Positions 38,485-51,900 of a stretch of 64,000 nt of DNA are shown one piece after another. Origin of the DNA: CALDTK01 sp965215115 (GTDB taxonomy: Bacteria > Bacteroidota > Bacteroidia > Chitinophagales > Saprospiraceae); NCBI GenBank assembly GCA_965215115.1, contig OZ244050.1, positions 5,084,001 through 5,148,000 on the forward strand, in the 5' to 3' direction. Within the stretch, counting starts at the first letter, position 1. The number at the start of each line of letters is the position of its first letter. The translations under genes were made by a program, and so were the position numbers. The notes under the pieces are model-generated. The model saw nothing but the letters and a program-made list of their open reading frames with translations, had not been told where the DNA came from and did no database searches.

Positions 38485-39207
38485 ATGGCGATCCAGGTAT
38501 ACATCTCCCCCAACGAGTCCCTCTTCCTCCGCGACCCGCAGGCCACGGCCCTCGGGAAGCAAATCATCACCGCCGCCATCGTGGCCCTCGACGAACTCGG
38601 CCTCGAACGACTCACGTTCCGCAAGCTCGCCGCGGAGGTCGGGTGTACCGAGGCGAGCATCTACCGGTACTTCAGCGGCAAGCAACAGCTCTTACTTTAC
38701 TTGGTGAGCTGGTACTGGGACTGGGTCCACCACCTGATCCGGTCTGCGGCCCAGAAGGCCTCCGGGGCCGTCCCGAAGCTCCGGGCCGCCGTCACGGCCC
38801 TCACGCGACCGATGGTCCCGAACCCGGACGTCCCCTACGTCGACGAACGTATCCTGCACCACGTCGTGATCACCGAGGGAATGAAGGCCTACTACTCCAA
38901 GACGACCGACGCCCACAACCGCGCGGGGGTCTTCCTCCCGTACAAACAACTGGTGGAGACCCTCGCCGACCTCATCGCCGCGGTACGTGCCGACTTCGAG
39001 TACCCCCGGACCCTGGCCACGACCCTCTTCGAGATGGCGCACTGCCAGATCTACTACGCCGAACACCTCCCCCGCCTCACCGACATGAGTACCGAAGGTC
39101 CGCTCTCGGATCAGGTGGCGCTGATGCTCCAGACCTGGATCGACCGACTGCTACTGCTCGAGGACGAGCGCGAAACACATCCCGCCACCCCATCGTTGTC
39201 CTACTAA
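38485..39207 (+). CDS. TetR/AcrR-family transcriptional regulator
   Basis: 240 residues. The helix-turn-helix is near residues 32-75: ALDELGLERLTFRKLAAEVG, then TEASIYRYFSGKQQLLLYLV, the classic TetR pattern. The C-terminal ligand-binding domain is helical without a family I can name. It is divergent from the ABC-HlyD-TolC operon and shares the palindromic operator, so it likely represses the exporter and itself until a ligand appears. Confidence 0.93.
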   Translation: MAIQVYISPNESLFLRDPQATALGKQIITAAIVALDELGLERLTFRKLAAEVGCTEASIYRYFSGKQQLLLYLVSWYWDWVHHLIRSAAQKASGAVPKLRAAVTALTRPMVPNPDVPYVDERILHHVVITEGMKAYYSKTTDAHNRAGVFLPYKQLVETLADLIAAVRADFEYPRTLATTLFEMAHCQIYYAEHLPRLTDMSTEGPLSDQVALMLQTWIDRLLLLEDERETHPATPSLSY

Positions 39208-39217
39208 ATCCCACATT

Positions 39218-39856
39218 ATGAGAGGCTTCCTTTGCGCGATCCTCGTCTCGGGAAGCCTCTTCGCCGCCGCGCAGCTCGCAAGCCCGCTCGTAGACGACCT
39301 ACTCGTCGGTATCACGCCGATGGACTTGCGAGCCCATCCATCGATCGGCGGCATCCAGGTGATGTGGGCCGCGGGCGACACCGTGGGTTTGGATCGGTAC
39401 GAGGTCCAACGCGCCAACGAATTCGGGGACTGGTCGACGGTTCACCGGCTCCCGGCCCGTCGGGCGCTCGTTTTCCTCGACGAATCCTTCGACGATCCGC
39501 AGCCCTTCACGGGCTTCAACGCCTACCGCATCGCTCGTTTCACGTCGAGCGGCGAGGTGGTCTACAGCGAGACACGTGTACTGACCTACCTGGGGCTAAG
39601 CAGTGTACGGCTGTATCCCAACCCGGTGCTCGCCGGCCAACCCGTGTACCTGGAGTTCCTCGGCCCGCCCCTCGACGAGTTCCAACTCGAGCTCGTCGAC
39701 GACCGCGGCAAGCGACTCTTCTACCAAAACTTCAGCGGGACCGGGGAGCGAGAGCAGGTGTCCTTCGTGCCGGATGTGCCGAGCATAGGGACCTACGCGG
39801 TCCGGCTATACTCGAATGAGGTCCCGCTGGAGTCGTGGCCCCTGAAGATTAGGTAA
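39218..39856 (+). CDS. Small secreted protein with T9SS type A sorting domain
   Basis: 212 residues. The signal peptide is MRGFLCAILVSGSLFAAAQ. A fibronectin-III-like segment follows (IQVMWAAGDTVGLDRYEVQRANE..., about 48-125). The C-terminal about 85 residues start VRLYPNPVLAGQPVYLEF and end with a GTYAVRLYSN strand, a T9SS type A sorting domain. There is no enzymatic motif. It begins 10 bp after the regulator and may share its transcript. Confidence 0.8.
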   Translation: MRGFLCAILVSGSLFAAAQLASPLVDDLLVGITPMDLRAHPSIGGIQVMWAAGDTVGLDRYEVQRANEFGDWSTVHRLPARRALVFLDESFDDPQPFTGFNAYRIARFTSSGEVVYSETRVLTYLGLSSVRLYPNPVLAGQPVYLEFLGPPLDEFQLELVDDRGKRLFYQNFSGTGEREQVSFVPDVPSIGTYAVRLYSNEVPLESWPLKIR

Positions 39857-39873
39857 GCGCCGCGCGCTCCGTG

Positions 39874-39936
39874 ATAGACTTACGTCAAAACGGCCCCTCG
39901 TCACGAGGACGAGAGGCCGTTTTGACGTAAGTCTAT
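39874..39936. terminator. Bidirectional terminator with 22-bp perfect arms
   Basis: Arms at 39874-39895 and 39915-39936 are perfect inverted copies (ATAGACTTACGTCAAAACGG... and reverse). Both sides contain a run that reads TTTT in the outgoing direction. It lies between the convergent T9SS cargo gene and rplT and should end both transcripts. Confidence 0.85.
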
Positions 39937-39944
39937 GCCCTGTG

Positions 39945-40295
39945 CTACTTCGGCGTGGTCGACTGCACGATACCGGCGAACACCTCCGGGTGGTTCATCG
40001 CCAGGTCGGCGAGGACTTTGCGGTTGAGGGTGTTGCCGCCGACGTTGAGGGCGTTCATGAGGCGGCTGTAGGTCGTGCCGTTCTGGCGGGCGCCGGCGTT
40101 GATGCGCGCGATCCAGAGGCGGCGGAAGGCGCGCTTCTTGTTGCGACGGTCGCGGTAGGCGTACACGAGGCCCTTCTCGACGGCGTTCTTGGCGACCGTG
40201 TAGACTTTGCTCCGGGCACCGAAGTAGCCGCGGGCCATCTTCAGGATTTTCTTGCGGCGCGCGCGCGAGGCGACGCGGTTGGTTGCTCTTGGCAT
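39945..40295 (-). CDS. rplT: 50S ribosomal protein L20
   Basis: 116 residues, with the highly basic N-terminal helix (MPRATNRVASRARRKKILKMARGY) and the globular part RRLWIARINAGARQNGTTYS typical of bL20. It binds 23S rRNA early in assembly of the large subunit. Last gene of infC-rpmI-rplT. Confidence 0.98.
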   Translation of the reverse strand: MPRATNRVASRARRKKILKMARGYFGARSKVYTVAKNAVEKGLVYAYRDRRNKKRAFRRLWIARINAGARQNGTTYSRLMNALNVGGNTLNRKVLADLAMNHPEVFAGIVQSTTPK

Positions 40296-40381
40296 CCTAT
40301 GGGTGTTTAGTGCGACGTAGGGGCCGACGGCAGGGGCCCGGCGCTCAGACCTACGTCCTCGTTAAAAGATGGTGAATTGGC

Positions 40382-40576
40382 TTACTTGCAGAGGAGGCGC
40401 TTGAGCCGCGGCGTGTCCGCGTCCGAGGCGATCGTCGAGCCCTGGAGGTGGTGCTTCTGCTTCTTGCTCTTGTTGCGCATCATGTGCGACGTGTACGCTT
40501 GGAAGCGCTTGATCTTACCCGAACCAGTCAGCTTGAACCGCTTTTTGGCACTCGAGTGCGTTTTCATCTTTGGCAT
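40382..40576 (-). CDS. rpmI: 50S ribosomal protein L35
   Basis: 64 residues beginning MPKMKTHSSAKKRFKLTGSGK, the diagnostic N-terminus of bL35. It lies between infC and rplT in the conserved order. An 86-bp gap separates it from rplT. Confidence 0.98.
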   Translation of the reverse strand: MPKMKTHSSAKKRFKLTGSGKIKRFQAYTSHMMRNKSKKQKHHLQGSTIASDADTPRLKRLLCK

Positions 40577-40656
40577 GACCGTATCGTTTAAGGGGCCGCG
40601 AAGATAGACGTTTTGGCGAAAGCCGCACGACCCAAAATCGCAGGGCCCACCCGGGC

Positions 40657-41319
40657 CTATTCGTCCTCGTCGGAGTCGTCGTCGTCCTCGTCGGTGGCGA
40701 CGTTGGCCGGGGCCTTGTGACTGGCCTTCTTCTTGACGGGCGCGATGATGACGTGCATGCGGCGCCCCTCCATCTTCGGGAGCTCCTCGGGGAGGCCTTC
40801 GTTGGCGAGCTCCTTGATGAAGCGCAGCAGCAGCAGCTCACCGCGGTCCTTGAAGACGATCGAACGGCCCTTGAAGTGCACGTAGGCCTTGATCTTGGAG
40901 CCCTCCTCGAGGAAGCCGCGCGCGTGGCGGAGCTTGAAGTCGAAGTCGTGGTCGTCGGTGTTGGGGCCGAAACGAATTTCCTTGATGACCGTCTTGACGG
41001 CCTTGGCCTTGATCTCCTTCTCCTTTTTCTTCTGGTCGTAGATGAACTTGGAGTAGTCCATGATGCGGACCACGGGTGGGTCGGCCTTCGCGCTGATCTC
41101 GACGAGGTCGGACTCGAGCTCCCGGGCCCAGCGCTTCACGTCGCGCGTGTCGTAGACGTTGGATTCGATGGTGCGCCCGGCCACCTCGGAGACGTCGGCC
41201 AGGTTGTCCCCGACGAGGCGGACCTCCGGTACGCGGATGAAATCGTTGATGCGGTGCTTCGGCTCATCACGCCGTACTATGTTCGACCTGCGTCGCCCGC
41301 TGCTTCTTCTTCTAGCCAA
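40657..41319 (-). CDS. infC: Translation initiation factor IF-3 (TTG start)
   Basis: 220 residues. The N-domain starts at HRINDFIRVPEVRLVGDN, then the linker rich in Lys (YDQKKKEKEIKAKAVKTVIKEIRFGPN), and the C-domain with RGRSIVFKDRGE-like and GRRMHVIIAP segments, followed by an unusual acidic tail (DEDDDDSDEDE). No ATG gives a sensible N-terminus; the TTG at 41319 yields MARRRSSGRRR, as in other Bacteroidota IF-3. A rare start codon is known for infC elsewhere, where IF-3 rejects it and so limits its own synthesis. The gap to rpmI contains an exact 12-mer (40610-40621). Confidence 0.93.
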   Translation of the reverse strand: MARRRSSGRRRSNIVRRDEPKHRINDFIRVPEVRLVGDNLADVSEVAGRTIESNVYDTRDVKRWARELESDLVEISAKADPPVVRIMDYSKFIYDQKKKEKEIKAKAVKTVIKEIRFGPNTDDHDFDFKLRHARGFLEEGSKIKAYVHFKGRSIVFKDRGELLLLRFIKELANEGLPEELPKMEGRRMHVIIAPVKKKASHKAPANVATDEDDDDSDEDE

Positions 41320-41395
41320 GTAAAAGGTGGTTTGTTGAAAATGTCGACCCGGAGTCCCGTTCGGGGGCGTCGCGGTCGCGTCAAAGTTAGACGGT

Positions 41396-41447
41396 AAAAA
41401 ACGACGCAGCGCATCTCCCGCGAGAAATCGGGAAATGCGCCGCGTCG
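41396..41447 (-). terminator. Intrinsic terminator of clpC
   Basis: On the minus strand a 19-bp stem (CGACGCGGCGCATTTCCCG paired with its near-perfect complement, two G-U pairs) is followed by TTTTTT at 41401-41396. It lies 32 bp after the clpC stop and upstream of the infC start, separating the two codirectional units. Confidence 0.9.
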
Positions 41448-41479
41448 AAGGTCTCGGTGCCGTGTGCCGCAACGGGCAT

Positions 41480-44041
<2,562 letters not shown>

Positions 44042-44443
44042 ATTATTTTTTGGTGTGGTGGGCGAGGGACCCAGGGGGCGACTCGCCGGGGTATACGCGA
44101 GACGGTGCTAATGTCCAGCGGGAATCTATGCGGAAAAAACGTGCCACTCAAGTAAAAGCAGCGATTCGACGGCTCGCGCGCCACATTTGACGCGAAAGCC
44201 CACGGGCCGCTGCCAAATTTCGTAGGACACGTTTGTCCGACTTGACAGCCTGGCAGACCCCTCCGCGGGGACCAGACCTCGGGTATGGTAAGGGATTGCG
44301 CGCGACCGGGGCTGAGGTAGCGCTCCTACGGGGATTAACATAAATTCTCGTGTACTGTTGCTACCTCGGGCGTCGGCGGGGGCACAATTTTGCGGCCGGC
44401 CGACCGTGAACCAACTTACGGCCTACAACCTAAACCGAATACA
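44042..44443. other. Divergent intergenic region between clpC and the STAS gene
   Basis: About 400 bp with no plausible gene. It must hold both promoters. A short inverted repeat GGACA-CGTT-TGTCC lies at about 44225-44238 and could be a protein-binding site. I found no perfect TAnnTTTG -7 on either strand that I would defend. Confidence 0.4.
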
Positions 44444-44833
44444 ATGAAGTACGAAGTCGACAAGCAAGAGAGCCACACCGTGATGTCGCTCAAGGACACC
44501 AATGTCAATTCCCTCGTAGCCCCCAACCTGAAGAGCGAGTTCGTGGTCCTGTCCAACGAGGGCGTCCAAAATCTCATCATCGACCTCTCGGCGGTCGAGT
44601 ACATCGACTCCTCCGGCCTGAGTGCCATCCTCACCGCCAACCGCGTCTTCAAGGCCAACGGCGGCACCCTCGTCGTCACCGGGGCCACGCAGCCGGCCGT
44701 CAAGAAGCTCATCGAGATCAGCCGCCTCGACACCGTCATCAACATCGTCCCCACCGTCGAGGAGAGCGTCGACTTCATCCACATGGAGGCCGTCGAGCGC
44801 GAACTCACCGACGAGGGCCCGAGCGACAACTAA
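44444..44833 (+). CDS. STAS-domain anti-sigma factor antagonist
   Basis: 129 residues with one STAS domain: an early beta strand (YEVDKQESHTVMSLKD), then LIIDLSAVEYIDSSGLSAIL, where the serine of the DSSGL motif is the usual phosphorylation site. Such proteins bind an anti-sigma kinase and release a sigma factor when unphosphorylated. No kinase or sigma gene is adjacent, so the partner is unknown. The RNase Z gene starts 6 bp after its stop, so the two form an operon. A longer frame begins at 44390, but the ATG at 44444 fits the domain start. Confidence 0.9.
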   Translation: MKYEVDKQESHTVMSLKDTNVNSLVAPNLKSEFVVLSNEGVQNLIIDLSAVEYIDSSGLSAILTANRVFKANGGTLVVTGATQPAVKKLIEISRLDTVINIVPTVEESVDFIHMEAVERELTDEGPSDN

Positions 44834-44839
44834 GCGCCC

Positions 44840-45790
44840 GTGTTGCCCCTGCGGCTTCACGTCTTAGGGACCACCGCCGCCAGACCCTTCCCGGGTCTGT
44901 ACACCTCCTCGGTTTACGTTGCGCGGGGAGGATCGAGCGTGCTCATCGACTGCGGGGAGGGCATCCTCACGCAGGTGCCCCCGAAGGCCACCGGCCAGCG
45001 CGGCCTCGACGCGGTGTGCATTTCGCACCTCCACGGCGATCACGTCTACGGGCTCCCCGGGCTGCTGTCCAGCATGACGCTCGCCGGGCGTACGCGACCG
45101 CTATCGCTGTTGGGACCGCCTGCGCTCCGTGACTTCGTTTCTGCCGTCCTCGGGCTGACGAGTTCGCACGGGTCTTTCGAGTTGCTGTACCCCGTTTTGC
45201 CGAAAGGCCCCTCCTCAGGCGCCGTCCTCGAGCTCCGCGACCTCGTTATCTATACGCTGCCGCTCATTCACCGGGTCGAGGCATACGGTTTTTGCGTAAG
45301 CAGCCCTACTCCCCTGCGGCGACTCCGCGCGGACGTGGTCGAGCGCTACGGTATTCCTTACGACCTTATCGCGGACATAAAGGCGGGGGCCGACCTCCCG
45401 ACGGACACGGGCACCATCCCCAACGCCGCCCTGACCCTCGATCCGCACCCCCGGCAGACGGTGGCCTACCTAACGGACACGAGTCCCCTCGACGGGTGGC
45501 CCGGGGGCTGGCCCACGCCGGACCTCCTCCTGCACGACGCCACCTTCGCGCCCGAGGACGAGGACCTGGCACAACAGACGGGACACGCGACGACGCTGCA
45601 GGCGGCGGCTTTCGCCAAAACGATCAACGCCCCCACCTTGCTCCTCACGCACGGCTCCGTACGGTACTCACCCGAGGCCCGGGAAGCGATGGCCAGGGCC
45701 GCGGATGCCTCACTGAGTAGCGGCGAAACGGGCCGCACCTCCGCCCGCTGGGCCTCCCAGGGTGAGGTCATCGAGCTGGGGGGACGGTGA
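44840..45790 (+). CDS. rnz: Ribonuclease Z (MBL fold)
   Basis: 316 residues from a GTG start. The metal-binding motif HLHGDH is near residues 63-68. The later ligands and conserved strands are HDATFAPED, then GHATTLQAAAFAKT, then LLLTHGSVRYS, the arrangement of tRNase Z. It cuts the 3' trailer of tRNA precursors. Two exact copies of the iterated 12-mer lie in this one gene, at 45194-45205 and 45610-45621, read in different contexts (VLPKG and AFAKT). Confidence 0.92.
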   Translation: MLPLRLHVLGTTAARPFPGLYTSSVYVARGGSSVLIDCGEGILTQVPPKATGQRGLDAVCISHLHGDHVYGLPGLLSSMTLAGRTRPLSLLGPPALRDFVSAVLGLTSSHGSFELLYPVLPKGPSSGAVLELRDLVIYTLPLIHRVEAYGFCVSSPTPLRRLRADVVERYGIPYDLIADIKAGADLPTDTGTIPNAALTLDPHPRQTVAYLTDTSPLDGWPGGWPTPDLLLHDATFAPEDEDLAQQTGHATTLQAAAFAKTINAPTLLLTHGSVRYSPEAREAMARAADASLSSGETGRTSARWASQGEVIELGGR

Positions 45791-45836
45791 TCGTCGCCTT
45801 GCGCCTGTATACATAGGTAATTTAATCAGGTATAGT

Positions 45837-45861
45837 CTTTGCCTACATGCAGCAGGCAAAG
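45837..45861. terminator. Short hairpin after the RNase Z gene
   Basis: Arms CTTTGCCT and AGGCAAAG enclose a 9-nt loop, 47 bp past the rnz stop. There is no T-tract, so it may be a weak terminator or a regulatory site for the adhesin gene that starts 98 bp further on. Closer to that start, GTTTTG-TC-CAAAAC (45935-45948) is a second perfect inverted repeat. Confidence 0.45.
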
Positions 45862-45958
45862 CCCTAGCTGTGCGTGCCCCTCTCCCATCAGTCCGTAAAC
45901 GACTGTGGTTCAGGGACTCGTGGAGCGCCGAGGGGTTTTGTCCAAAACTGCTTAGCGA

Positions 45959-48900
45959 ATGACTGCTGGTTTCTACACCTCCGCCCTCCCCTGCCCCACC
46001 CTGCGCAACGTCGTCCGTGGACTTCTGGCGACCTTCTTTTTGCTGGTGGGCATCGCGGCCGCCTGGGCCTCGCCCGAGCACACGCCCCGCCGCGGTGGCG
46101 CCGACGGTGGTCCGGGCACCTCCGCGGTGGAGGAGTTCCAGCCCCCGCAGTCGTTTATCGTCCCGGGGCCCAACAAGCGCGTGGAGTTCATCTACCGCGG
46201 GCTCAACAAGCTCCTGCCGGCGCGGGTCACGATCCCGGAGGCCGACAACGTCGAGCGCGTCTACATGGAGGTGGTCTACAAGGGCAAGCTCCCGGGCACC
46301 GGTCTCCACAAGGCGATCCAGGCGAGGCTATCGACGGGGGACGAGGTGACGCTTACGCCAAAACTCATCAAGGGCGCCTGGGGACAGGACGGGGTCGCGG
46401 TATTCTTCGCCGAGGTCGGCAAGACCAGCCGCGTCGACCTCAACTTCGAGGTCGAGGAGAGTTCGGCGCAGAGCCTCTTGCTTTACGTGCTCCGCAACAC
46501 TCCGTCGAGCGCCTACCAGGCCGGGGTCTACGCGAGCGTCTACGGTTACGCCGAGACGAAGACCTTCGAGATCCCCGTGCCCAGGGACGCGCGCAGCCGC
46601 GACATCACGGTGACCCTACCGATCAGCGAGATCACCACCGACGGCCGCGTGCTCGACTTCGTCATCAAGGCCGGCAAGACCGAGAAGGGCTTCCGCCGCC
46701 AGTGGAACACCAACTACCCGTTCCGCAACGAGTGCTGCATCGACACCGTCCAGACCACGCTCCGGGGGGTGACCGGTGACTTCGACAAGGTCACCGTCAC
46801 GGTGATCAGTCCGAACGGGTCGCAGCGGCCCTCCGGGCAGAGCTACGTGCTGTCGGGCCTGATCCAGGCGGAGGTAACGCCGACCTGCGCCCCGCTCAAG
46901 GTGGAGCTCCCGCGGGACATCTGTACCGACAACACCGTGGTCATCAACTCGGTGAGTCCGGGCAAGGGCTACACGGCGACCTGGGACTTCGGCGAGGGTG
47001 CGCACCCGCAGACGGCGACCGGCTTCGGGGAGCGGTTCCTGATGTTCGAAAAGACCGGTACGCAGCGGATCACCGTGAACGTAAAGGGCCCCGACTGCAA
47101 CTCCACGGAGGTCTACACGGTCGAGGTCGAGGAGTGCAGCCGGACGACCTGCGCCCTGCAGGGCGTGAAGGTGATCCAGCACCCGGCCTACGGCAAAACC
47201 GACGGCGTCCTCGAACTCAACATGTGCGTGGCCTGTGGGTCGAAGCCCCCGTACACGATTTACTACACCTACCGCGGGAAGCAGGTCAAGGTCGAGAACG
47301 TCGACCAGACCTCCCCCCGGCTCACGGGCCTCTCGGACGGCACCTACGACCAGATCTACGTCGTCGACGCCAACGGCTGCCAGACCAACGTCACCGGTCC
47401 GATCACGCTGTGCAACGGCGGCTGCGGCACGGCCAACACCTGCCCGGATCTCGCGTGCACGCTCACCGGGTTCAACGACGGCGGGCGCAAGCGGGTCCTG
47501 TGGCTCCCGAGCGTCATCGCGGCCGACCCACGGTGGCGCTGGGAGGACGGCACGGGCACCTTCAACGTGACCGGCGACAAGACCGCGACCATCACCGGGC
47601 GCGTCGTCTCGCTGGCCGACCCGAAGTGCGGTTTCGAGGTCAACGTGCTGCTGCGCAACCGCCGCACCTGGGCGGAGTGGTCGGGCCTCGGCCGCATGTG
47701 GAAGGGCAACCCCACCCGCATCAGCAACAACCAGCAGACCACCTGGGACTACTACGAACTGGTACCCGATCAGTCGACACTGAAAGGTTTCGGTTGTTTC
47801 AGTGGCACCCTCAAGCTCACGCCGCGCCCGGCCGATTACTCGAAGGGCTTCCAGGTCGGCGAGGGCGCGAATGACCAGAACCTGAGCCCCGGGATCAGCG
47901 GCTGGTTCGCGTACGCCGGGACGCTCAACGGCAAGTCCGTGAGCGGCGAGGGCGACATCAACGCCGAGGGCACCTGCCGCTTCCAGGACCTCACCCGCAA
48001 CGCCGTCCCGATCCTCTCCTGCGCCGCGGACTTCGCCGTGGGCTGCGGCGGGAGCGCCGACGCCGCCCCGAAGCCGACGATCAACTGCGGCAACCCGAAC
48101 GACTACAAGCTCACCTCCGTCGACCGCGAGGTCTCGAAGCGACCCCGCAAGATCGAGCGCACCTGGACGGCGACCGGCCCCGGCGGACCGGCGACCTGCG
48201 TACAGGTGCTCACGTTCGGAGACGACGGCCCGCCCGTTTTCACGAAAGTGCCCACGGGCGGCAAGATGAAGTGCGGCGAGGTCGCCGCGCAGACCGCCGA
48301 GGCCACCGACGCCTGCGGCAGGGTGACGATGGACTTTAAGGAGTCCCGCTTCAACGAGCGCTGCGCGGGCAACTACGACCTACGCCGCGTGTGGACCGCT
48401 ACCGACGAGAGCGGCAACACCGCCTCCGTGGAGGTCATCATCAACGTCGTCGACGAGACGGCCCCGGAGTTCGTCGCGCCCCCGGCCGACATCGTGCTCG
48501 AGTGCAAGGACCCACTCCCGACCGACGCCCCCGGCGCGGTCGACGACTGCGGCGGCAACGTCAAGGTCGACTACGAGGTGAGCCCGTGCCTGTCGGCCAC
48601 GCCGATCTACAGCTGGCAGGACGGCGACCTCGTCTACCTGACCGAGGGGCTCGATCCGAGACTGAAGTACCCGGGCACCGTCAAGGACCTCACGCTCACG
48701 AGCGTGTGCTCCGATCTACCCGAGCAGCGCAAGCGTTGGCGCGTGTCGAACCCGAACAACTTCCCGGTCTTCGTCAAGCGCGTCGAGGCGTACAACAAGC
48801 GCGTCTACGGTGGGCTCATCGTCCCGGCGAACGCCCAGGTGTTCTTCTTTACCCGCAACGAGAGCGGGGCCAACACCACGAAGATCTACTGGGACAACGC

Positions 48901-51900
48901 CAGCGGTGCCGAGCAGCAGGCCGTCAAGGCGGCCGGCAACGAGTCCTGCACCCTGAGCCCCGCCGAAACCTGCACCTGCCTCATCGTCCGCAAGTGGACC
49001 GCCAGGGATGCCTGCGGCAACGTAGCCACGTACGAGCAGAAGGTGTGGCAGCGCGACACCAAGGCACCCGTGCTCCACAACGTGCCCGCCGACCAGACCT
49101 ACGCCTCCGCGGACAAGGTGCCGGCCCCCACGGGCGTCACCGCCGACGACGGGTGCACCAAGGCGACCGTCAACCTCCAGGAGTTCAAGATCCCGAGCGA
49201 CGCGACCAGCTGTGAGGAGGCCGCGATCTACTACCTCACCGGCGCGAAGAGCGACGGCCTGCCCCTGCTGACGCTCGGCGGGCGCGACTTCGTCATCGGC
49301 GCGGAGCCGCTCAAGATTCGGACCTTCTGCAACGGGACCGCGAAGGTGTTCGGCATGGTGGTCGACGCGAGCTCGCGCAACTCGCGTTTCGCCGTCGAGA
49401 TCAACCTCCGGCAGCGTCGGACCTACGCGCAGCACACCGCCGCCGGCGGCACCGCACCGGACGCCTGCGCCAGTGCCGATAAGGCCAAGTGGCTCTTCTA
49501 CGAGGTCGACCCCGCCGGCAGCGAACTCGTCGGCGAGGGCGGCCTGGCCGGCGTGACGCTGTCGATCAAGAGCGGCAGCAACAACGCGCTGCAGTTTGGC
49601 CCGGGTGCCAACCGCGTCAACTGCAAGCTCGGCGCCGCCGCGGACCTGAACTACAACGTCAAGGGCGGCAGCTTCCCCGGGAGCACGGGCCAGTTGCGGA
49701 CGGCCTACCTCCAGGTGAGCCTCAAGACCCCGGCCGCCTGCGCCGGCAACCTCACCATCGTCCGGATCTACTCCGCCGAGGACGAGTGCGGCAACCGCAC
49801 GCTCGAGCGCCAGGTGATCCGCGTCCGCGACGAGACCAAGCCGACGATCAAGGGCGTACCCAACAACCTCACGCTCGACTGCGGCGAGGCGATCCCGCCG
49901 GCCAACGTGACGGCCAGCGATAGCGACGGCGGCAGGGTGGAGGTCGTCCTCGACGAGCGGTCGACCGGCAGCTCCTGCAGCCGCCAGATCGTCCGCACCT
50001 GGACCGCTACCGACGCCTGCGGCAACGCGACGACCGGCCGGCAGACCCTCACCATCCAGGACAAGCAGGCCCCGACGATCGCCTTTAACCTGGCGGCCCT
50101 CCAGGGCAAGAGCAACGGCGATTTGTTGGTGGTGAGCTGTAGCAACGTCCCGCAAATCGACAAGAGCACCGTGCGCGTGTCGGACAACTGCGATAAGGCT
50201 CCCAGGGTGGAGTTCAAGCAGGAGTCCATCACCAAGGGCAACTGCGCCGCGAACGGCTTCAGCGAGCGCCTCAAGTACACCTGGACCGCGACCGACAGCT
50301 GCAATAACGTAACCGTCATCGGGATCTTCGTCGAGTTCCACGACGACGAGAAGCCGACCTTCACGGAGGTCCCCGGCCCGATCACCGCCGCCTGCGGCGA
50401 GGGTCTGCCGACCACGAAGCCCGTCGCCAAGGACAACTGTGGCGCGGCCCCGGCCGTGGTCGAGACCTCGCGTCGGACCAACGGCGCCTGCGCCGACGCC
50501 TACACCATCACCCGGATCTGGACCGCGACCGACGCCTGCGGCAACACGGCCTCCGTGACGCAGACGGTGACCTTCTCCGACCGCAAGGCCCCCGTCATCA
50601 CGGCGGTGCCCCCGTCGGTGACGCTCTCCTGCGCGGCGGCCTTCCCGACCACCCAGCCGAAGGTGACCGACGACTGCGACCAGGACGTGAGCATCGTCGA
50701 GGCCAAGACCACGAAGGCCGGCGGCTGCGCCAACGGCTACAGCGTGGTCCGGACGTGGACGGCGACCGACAACTGTGGCAACACCGCCACGGCCAGCCAG
50801 ACGGTGACGATCCAGGACGAGCAAGCCCCGACCATCACCTTCAACAACGCCAAACTCAAGGGATTCACCGACGGCCAGGAGCTCGTGGTCGACTGCGGCA
50901 GCGAGCCGACCTTCACGAAGGACGACGTCACCGCCGCGGATGCCTGCGACACCAAGGTGGAGGTGCGCTATGCGCAGCAGGCCAGCGCCCAGACCGGCTG
51001 CGACGCACAGGGTTTTTTACGGCAGATCACGGCCACCTGGACAGCCACCGACGCGTGCGGCAACACGACCGCCATCACCGTCAAGCTCAAGGTACGCGAC
51101 AACCAGCAGCCCATGCTCACGAGCGTACCCGGCGACATCACGATCGCCTGCGGGCAGGCACTTCCGACCTCGAAGCCCGTGGCCCAGGACAACTGCACCG
51201 CCGCGGCCGACCTCAGGGTCGTGGAGACGAGCGTCCGCAAGGACGGCACCTGCGCCGATGGCTACACCGTGACGCGCACGTGGACGACGGTGGACGCCTG
51301 CGGTAATTCCGCTTCCGCAAAACAGGTCATCACGGTCAAGGACGAGCAGCGTCCGGTGCTCGCGGCCATCCCGCCGAGCGTGACGCTGAGTTGCGAGGAC
51401 GCGCTCCCTACCACCCTACCGACGGCGAGCGACAATTGCGACAAGGAGGTCGAGGTCAAGTTCGTCGACACGAAGACGGCCGGGGGCTGCGCCTCGGCAC
51501 AGACCATCACGCGGGTCTTCACGGCGACGGACAACTGCGGCAACACGGCCACGGCCAGCCAGGTCATCACCGTGCGCGACGGCAGGGCCCCGACCCTCGC
51601 GCAGGTCCCGGCCAACGTCACCGTCTCCTGCGCGGCGGTTTTGCCGAAAGGCGAACCAGTGGCCAGCGACAACTGCGGCGCGAAGCCGACGCTGACCCTC
51701 GTCGAGAAGACGCGCCCCGGCAACTGCCCCGACCGCTTCGACATCGTCCGTACGTGGACCGCGACCGACGCCTGCGGCAATACCGCCACGGCCAGCCAGG
51801 TCATCACCGTCACCGACGCCGTAGCGCCGAAGTTTGGTGCGCTTCCGCAAAACGTGACGGTGAGTTGCGACGCGCCCGCCCCTACGACGAAGCCGAGCGC

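Noticed and set aside
45935..45948. GTTTTG-TC-CAAAAC before the adhesin gene as another copy of the iterated 12-mer
   Set aside because: It shares the outer TTTTG/CAAAA but lacks the CGAAA/TTTCG half, so I did not count it; it is kept only as a short inverted repeat.
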